A stretch of DNA of 64,000 nt from Siphlonurus alternatus (lineage: Eukaryota > Arthropoda > Insecta > Ephemeroptera > Siphlonuridae), in NCBI GenBank assembly GCA_949825025.1, contig OX463782.1, positions 32,459,351 to 32,523,350 of the forward strand, written 5' to 3'. This document shows positions 60,546 through 64,000 of this stretch, piece by piece. The notes beneath the pieces were generated by a model. It saw nothing but the letters and a program-made list of their open reading frames with translations, did no database searches and was not told where the DNA came from. How positions within the stretch are numbered: the stretch's first letter is position 1; every line of letters begins with the position of its first letter. The translations under genes and the position numbers were made by a program.

Positions 60546-63293
60546 GTTAGTACCCTCTTTTACATTATGTTGTCTATGGCTTCAATGTTATGTGTGTTAA
60601 TGAGAAAAATCATGCAATGAGGAGAGCTTATAGAGTATACGTAATAAAGAGCTTTGCTTTGAAATTTTCAGAAATTACCCCTTTCCCTTCTTCAATTTAC
60701 GAGTTAGAAGGTGGTATCTACTTGAATATTTTGGAATTAACATGAATCAAATAAGCACAGTTCAAGAAAAAATATAGTGTCTCAGTAACAAAGTTAGCAT
60801 CAGTCCTAATCAATGACACTAACCGTGTTTTTTTTTAGATATCTTTCTGGTTATCTTCTTCGTAAATCACGCCCAACATGCCCTTTTTTTCCATTATGTA
60901 TAAATATATTTTTTTATTTTAATAGCCTCCAATATTCCAATGATTCCCACTTCTATCCATATTAGGTCTGTTCGTAAATACACATTCATTAAATAATAAA
61001 AAATCCGATGAACCTGGATACAGGAACATATAATAATTGATTATTTACGAACAGACCTAATAAGTTAAAGAGGTATTTACACAAACTTGCTATCAACATT
61101 CAAAATACTAATGAGTCGATTCATCGATACCTCAAAGCATAAACCCTATACGTCATAATTAAATCAAACAATTTTTATATATTGAATAAATTTTTGAATT
61201 TTTCATACTTGCAATGAAAAACTTGATACTGAAAAAAAAAAAAAAAAAAAAATTTCAGACTAAAAGAACACATCAACGTTATGACGAATGCAATATGGCC
61301 GAGATTTGTCACTTGTCTGTTCTGAAGTTCGAACTATATCTTCTATGATTAGGTTCATTCTCCCTCAAGCAGAAATCTTCTGACGACATAAGACCAGCGA
61401 TGTATTTTCCTGTCACAAAACTTTTCGTGTTAAGATCTATTTCTTATATGAAGCGTAATCTTCACAGTTGACTCAAATTTATTTTCTTTCTCAAGCTCAT
61501 AAATTGTAATCTTAGTAAGTTAGTCACTTTTTTTTAATAATGATTAATTGTTTTATCTCAATATTGAACTTCAGCTCAAAATTTGTAAAAAAGCATGTTA
61601 TAAGCAAAGAAAATAAGTTATAAGTTATAAAACTTGTAAGTAAACATTGATCATGAGTAGTTTCTGTGGTGCTCGTCGATGGCGCTGGTGTTGCTCATTG
61701 AATTCAAGGATTCTCCAATCTTCAAATGGAGGAACGTTGATTGAATTTTAAAATCATGATGCCAACTTCACGCATGGTTAATGGAGCTACGTTTACTCTA
61801 ACACGAGTTTTCATATTCCTACTATGATAACATGTAATATAAGGATTATGAATTTTTTTAATGCAAATATGGGTTGAGATCTTCGAATTATTCATAGTAT
61901 TTTTTCACATTTTATAGAACGTTCTATAAAACCCTTAAAATGGATGTGAAATACTGTTACGTAATAGTCATAATGTAACGCCATCACCATTTTAAGAGTG
62001 CTAAAAAAAATCTTGAAAAAATGAAAATTCGAAATATTTGCAATAAAAAATCATGCCTGTTGTCCGTTGCTTCAAAATATCAGTCAATCAATTTATACCA
62101 ACTCTGGTAGCAATGAATCAAAACATTTTAAAATTAATTGCATGTTTTAATACTTAACTTAATACTGTTTGTTTTTAAGGTTTAATAAACAATTATCTTA
62201 ATAGTCGTGGGGCTCATGTTAACAGATTCGTTGCTTCCGCGATCTCGCTCTATATAATATTTCTATTTCCCAACAACGACATTTGAACAGATAAGACAAA
62301 ATCTCGAACTATTGGCAAAGGCAGCCAAGCAAACGAGTCTGAGCCGAGATTACAAAAGTTTTAGTAGATTCATAGGCAATTTCACAAAACATATCTCTTT
62401 CTACTGATAAAAAGATGTAATAAATTTGCATTTTTTTTTGCAAGATAAAACAGTTTTAAAAACAAAAGCTCACGTATTTAACAAAAAATATTTGCTATTT
62501 TTTTTTAAATATAATCAGAGAAAAAATGAAATATTTTTGAATATATAAAAAATTAATTTGAAATATTTTTATTTCCAGCATATTTTCATTTTCGTTCATT
62601 TCATTAACATAACGATGGGTTTTATTTTTAAAAAAGTTTCATAGCATTTCTCATTCATAAAACTTTTAATATCGAAACCAATATTTTATCCATTTTAATT
62701 AAATATAAAAAAAAATGGAATATATTTTAATACGCTATTAAGTATTATAATATTGCCTGCGGAAAGAATGAAGTTAAATATATTTTTTTTATTTTATAAA
62801 GACCTACATAATTATAGAGGATAAAAGTACGAAACTAAATTATCCTTTGGTTTTTACATTCAAATAGTAAAAGGTATAAAAGTTTTATAAAATGAGTCAT
62901 TACTTTTTAATATGTATATTCCAACTTTAACAGAGAGACTTTGATGTCTAGAAAGAACTCTCATCTTTTGATGATATTTCCTTATATATAATATGACATA
63001 CATGTTTTAATTCATAATAAATAAAAATATTAAACATACACTCAAATGCACAAGAAACGCAATTATCTTCTCCATCAATATATTTCTCTTAAGTGAGTGA
63101 AATGAAACTCCTAAACACTTTTGTATAAACTCAAGTTTTGAGTGCAAAAAAAAAAGGTTTATTTTAAATGTTCTTTTTGAAGTATTTTAAAAAAAAGTGT
63201 CACTCTATATGCACTCAAGTATAACGAAATATTAATGGCAAGTTGCCAGAGAGGATTATTACCTTGCTTTATACGTCCTTCTTCTTGTTTCAG
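60546..63293 (+). other. KCC intron 3 (2.7 kb)
   Basis: Bounded by GTTAGT and TTGTTTCAG. AT-rich; it contains a 100-base hairpin element at about 60.96-61.06 kb and no other recognisable feature. The intron after exon 4 (from 63,480) runs to the window edge without another exon that I can see. Confidence 0.85.
60960..61062. mobile_element. Short hairpin MITE TATTAGGTCTGTTCGTAAATA
   Basis: Perfect 21-base inverted ends (TATTAGGTCTGTTCGTAAAT... and its complement) separated by about 60 bases, in KCC intron 3. Single copy here. Confidence 0.8.
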
Positions 63294-63479
63294 ACTATGC
63301 TGACGGCTATTTCGATGTCTGCGATTGCTACGAACGGTGTGGTACCGGCAGGGGGGTCATACTTCATGATCTCCCGTTCGCTTGGTCCAGAGTGCGGTGG
63401 TGCCGTGGGCATGCTCTTCTACACGGGAACCACTCTAGCTGCCGCAATGTACATCGTTGGTGCGGTTGAGATCGTTATA
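63294..63479 (+). CDS. kcc: K-Cl cotransporter (KCC), coding exon 4 (rest of TM2, TM3)
   Basis: 186 bases, 62 codons, phase 0 at both ends; acceptor CTTCTTGTTTCAG and donor GTGAGT. It starts [20 protein letters not shown], continues with [14 protein letters not shown] and ends in TM3 with [14 protein letters not shown]. This is the diagnostic KCC core, distinct from NKCC/NCC, which lack this exact TM2-TM3 linker. Tyr53 of the exon (about residue 209 of the joined protein) aligns with human KCC1 Tyr216, whose side chain binds K+. Oddity: the codon after SLGPE is TGC (Cys), where animal SLC12 proteins I know have Phe (TTC). The gene continues beyond the window; about nine further TM helices and the C-terminal domain are missing here. 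Confidence 0.97.
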
Positions 63480-64000
63480 GTGAGTACCGTCCACATAATC
63501 AAACAATTAACACTTTTAGACTATACATAAGAGGATTTATTGAAGTAATCAAGTCGAAAATGAAAGCGCCATGAGTTTAGACAACTTGCTTAACCTCAAA
63601 GTAAAGAGGGTTGCATTTGAAAAAGTTGATTGGCTTGCAGATTGATATAAAAAGACATATCTACAAAGTTTCAACATAAAGCTTTGAATGACTCGTTTCT
63701 TTACAGAGAGGGAAATTTTTGACTGTAGCAATAATACTAATTCAATACTGATACTCAATTTGAACTTATATTATTTTTTATATATTTTAATCACATGTTA
63801 AAAATATATTATCAACAGTTTAAGTATAAATAATATTTCATAAAATAAAATGATTATATGATTGGTATTTTCCCATGTAGAAAAAATTACCTATACATTT
63901 ACTAACAATAAGTTAATAGAGTGCGTTTCGGAGGAAATAGAAATCATTTCCAAAAAGGATACCACTGTGAATTTGTTTTGAATCGATCTTTTTCTTTTCC

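Noticed and set aside
60191..60550. 119-codon Gly/His-rich frame over KCC exon 3
   Set aside because: Out-of-frame shadow of the GC-rich KCC exon.

Overview
This window is eukaryotic, very AT-rich (by eye roughly three quarters A+T) nuclear DNA. It carries the 5' part of one recognisable gene, a K-Cl cotransporter (KCC, SLC12A4-7 family; kazachoc in Drosophila), on the + strand. The translated segments look most like arthropod, probably insect, KCC proteins. The long introns, long A/T homopolymers, dense MITEs and SINEs fit a repeat-rich arthropod genome. I cannot name the species.

Layout. 1-20.4 kb: AT-rich non-coding DNA with a CpG-rich island (about 0.76-1.1 kb), a purine-rich/poly-C patch (5.4-5.7 kb), a LINE fragment, many foldback MITEs and a full-length 5S-rRNA-headed SINE (14.7 kb). 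20.4-21.2 kb: GA and TA microsatellites, the likely KCC promoter/5'UTR, and the first coding exon (21,079-21,208). 21.2-49.0 kb: a 27.8 kb first intron containing SINEs, nested MITEs, a large palindrome, an RFX-type X-box and several GC-rich patches, some of which look like minus-strand exons. 49,023-49,099: coding exon 2. 49.1-60.3 kb: intron 2 with more SINEs and MITEs. 60,285-60,545: coding exon 3 (TM1 and the start of TM2). 63,294-63,479: coding exon 4 (rest of TM2, TM3). The gene runs off the right edge.

The four KCC exons join in perfect phase (1, 0, 0) into a continuous 218-residue N-terminal part. It contains the cytosolic N-terminus, the TM1 QNIFG ion-site motif and the TM3 tyrosine of the K+ site.

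Most interesting beyond KCC: (i) a possible two-exon gene on the minus strand inside intron 1 (47,455 to 41,062) encoding a small protein with a clean signal peptide; (ii) a minus-strand exon at 25.7-25.8 kb with a strong acceptor, high GC3 and a membrane-protein-like sequence, about 1.2 kb from a near-palindromic RFX X-box; (iii) a family of 5S-rRNA-derived SINEs whose central domain is shared with a tRNA-headed SINE; (iv) several MITE-in-MITE insertions that allow relative dating. All assignments are from reading the sequence; no searches were run.
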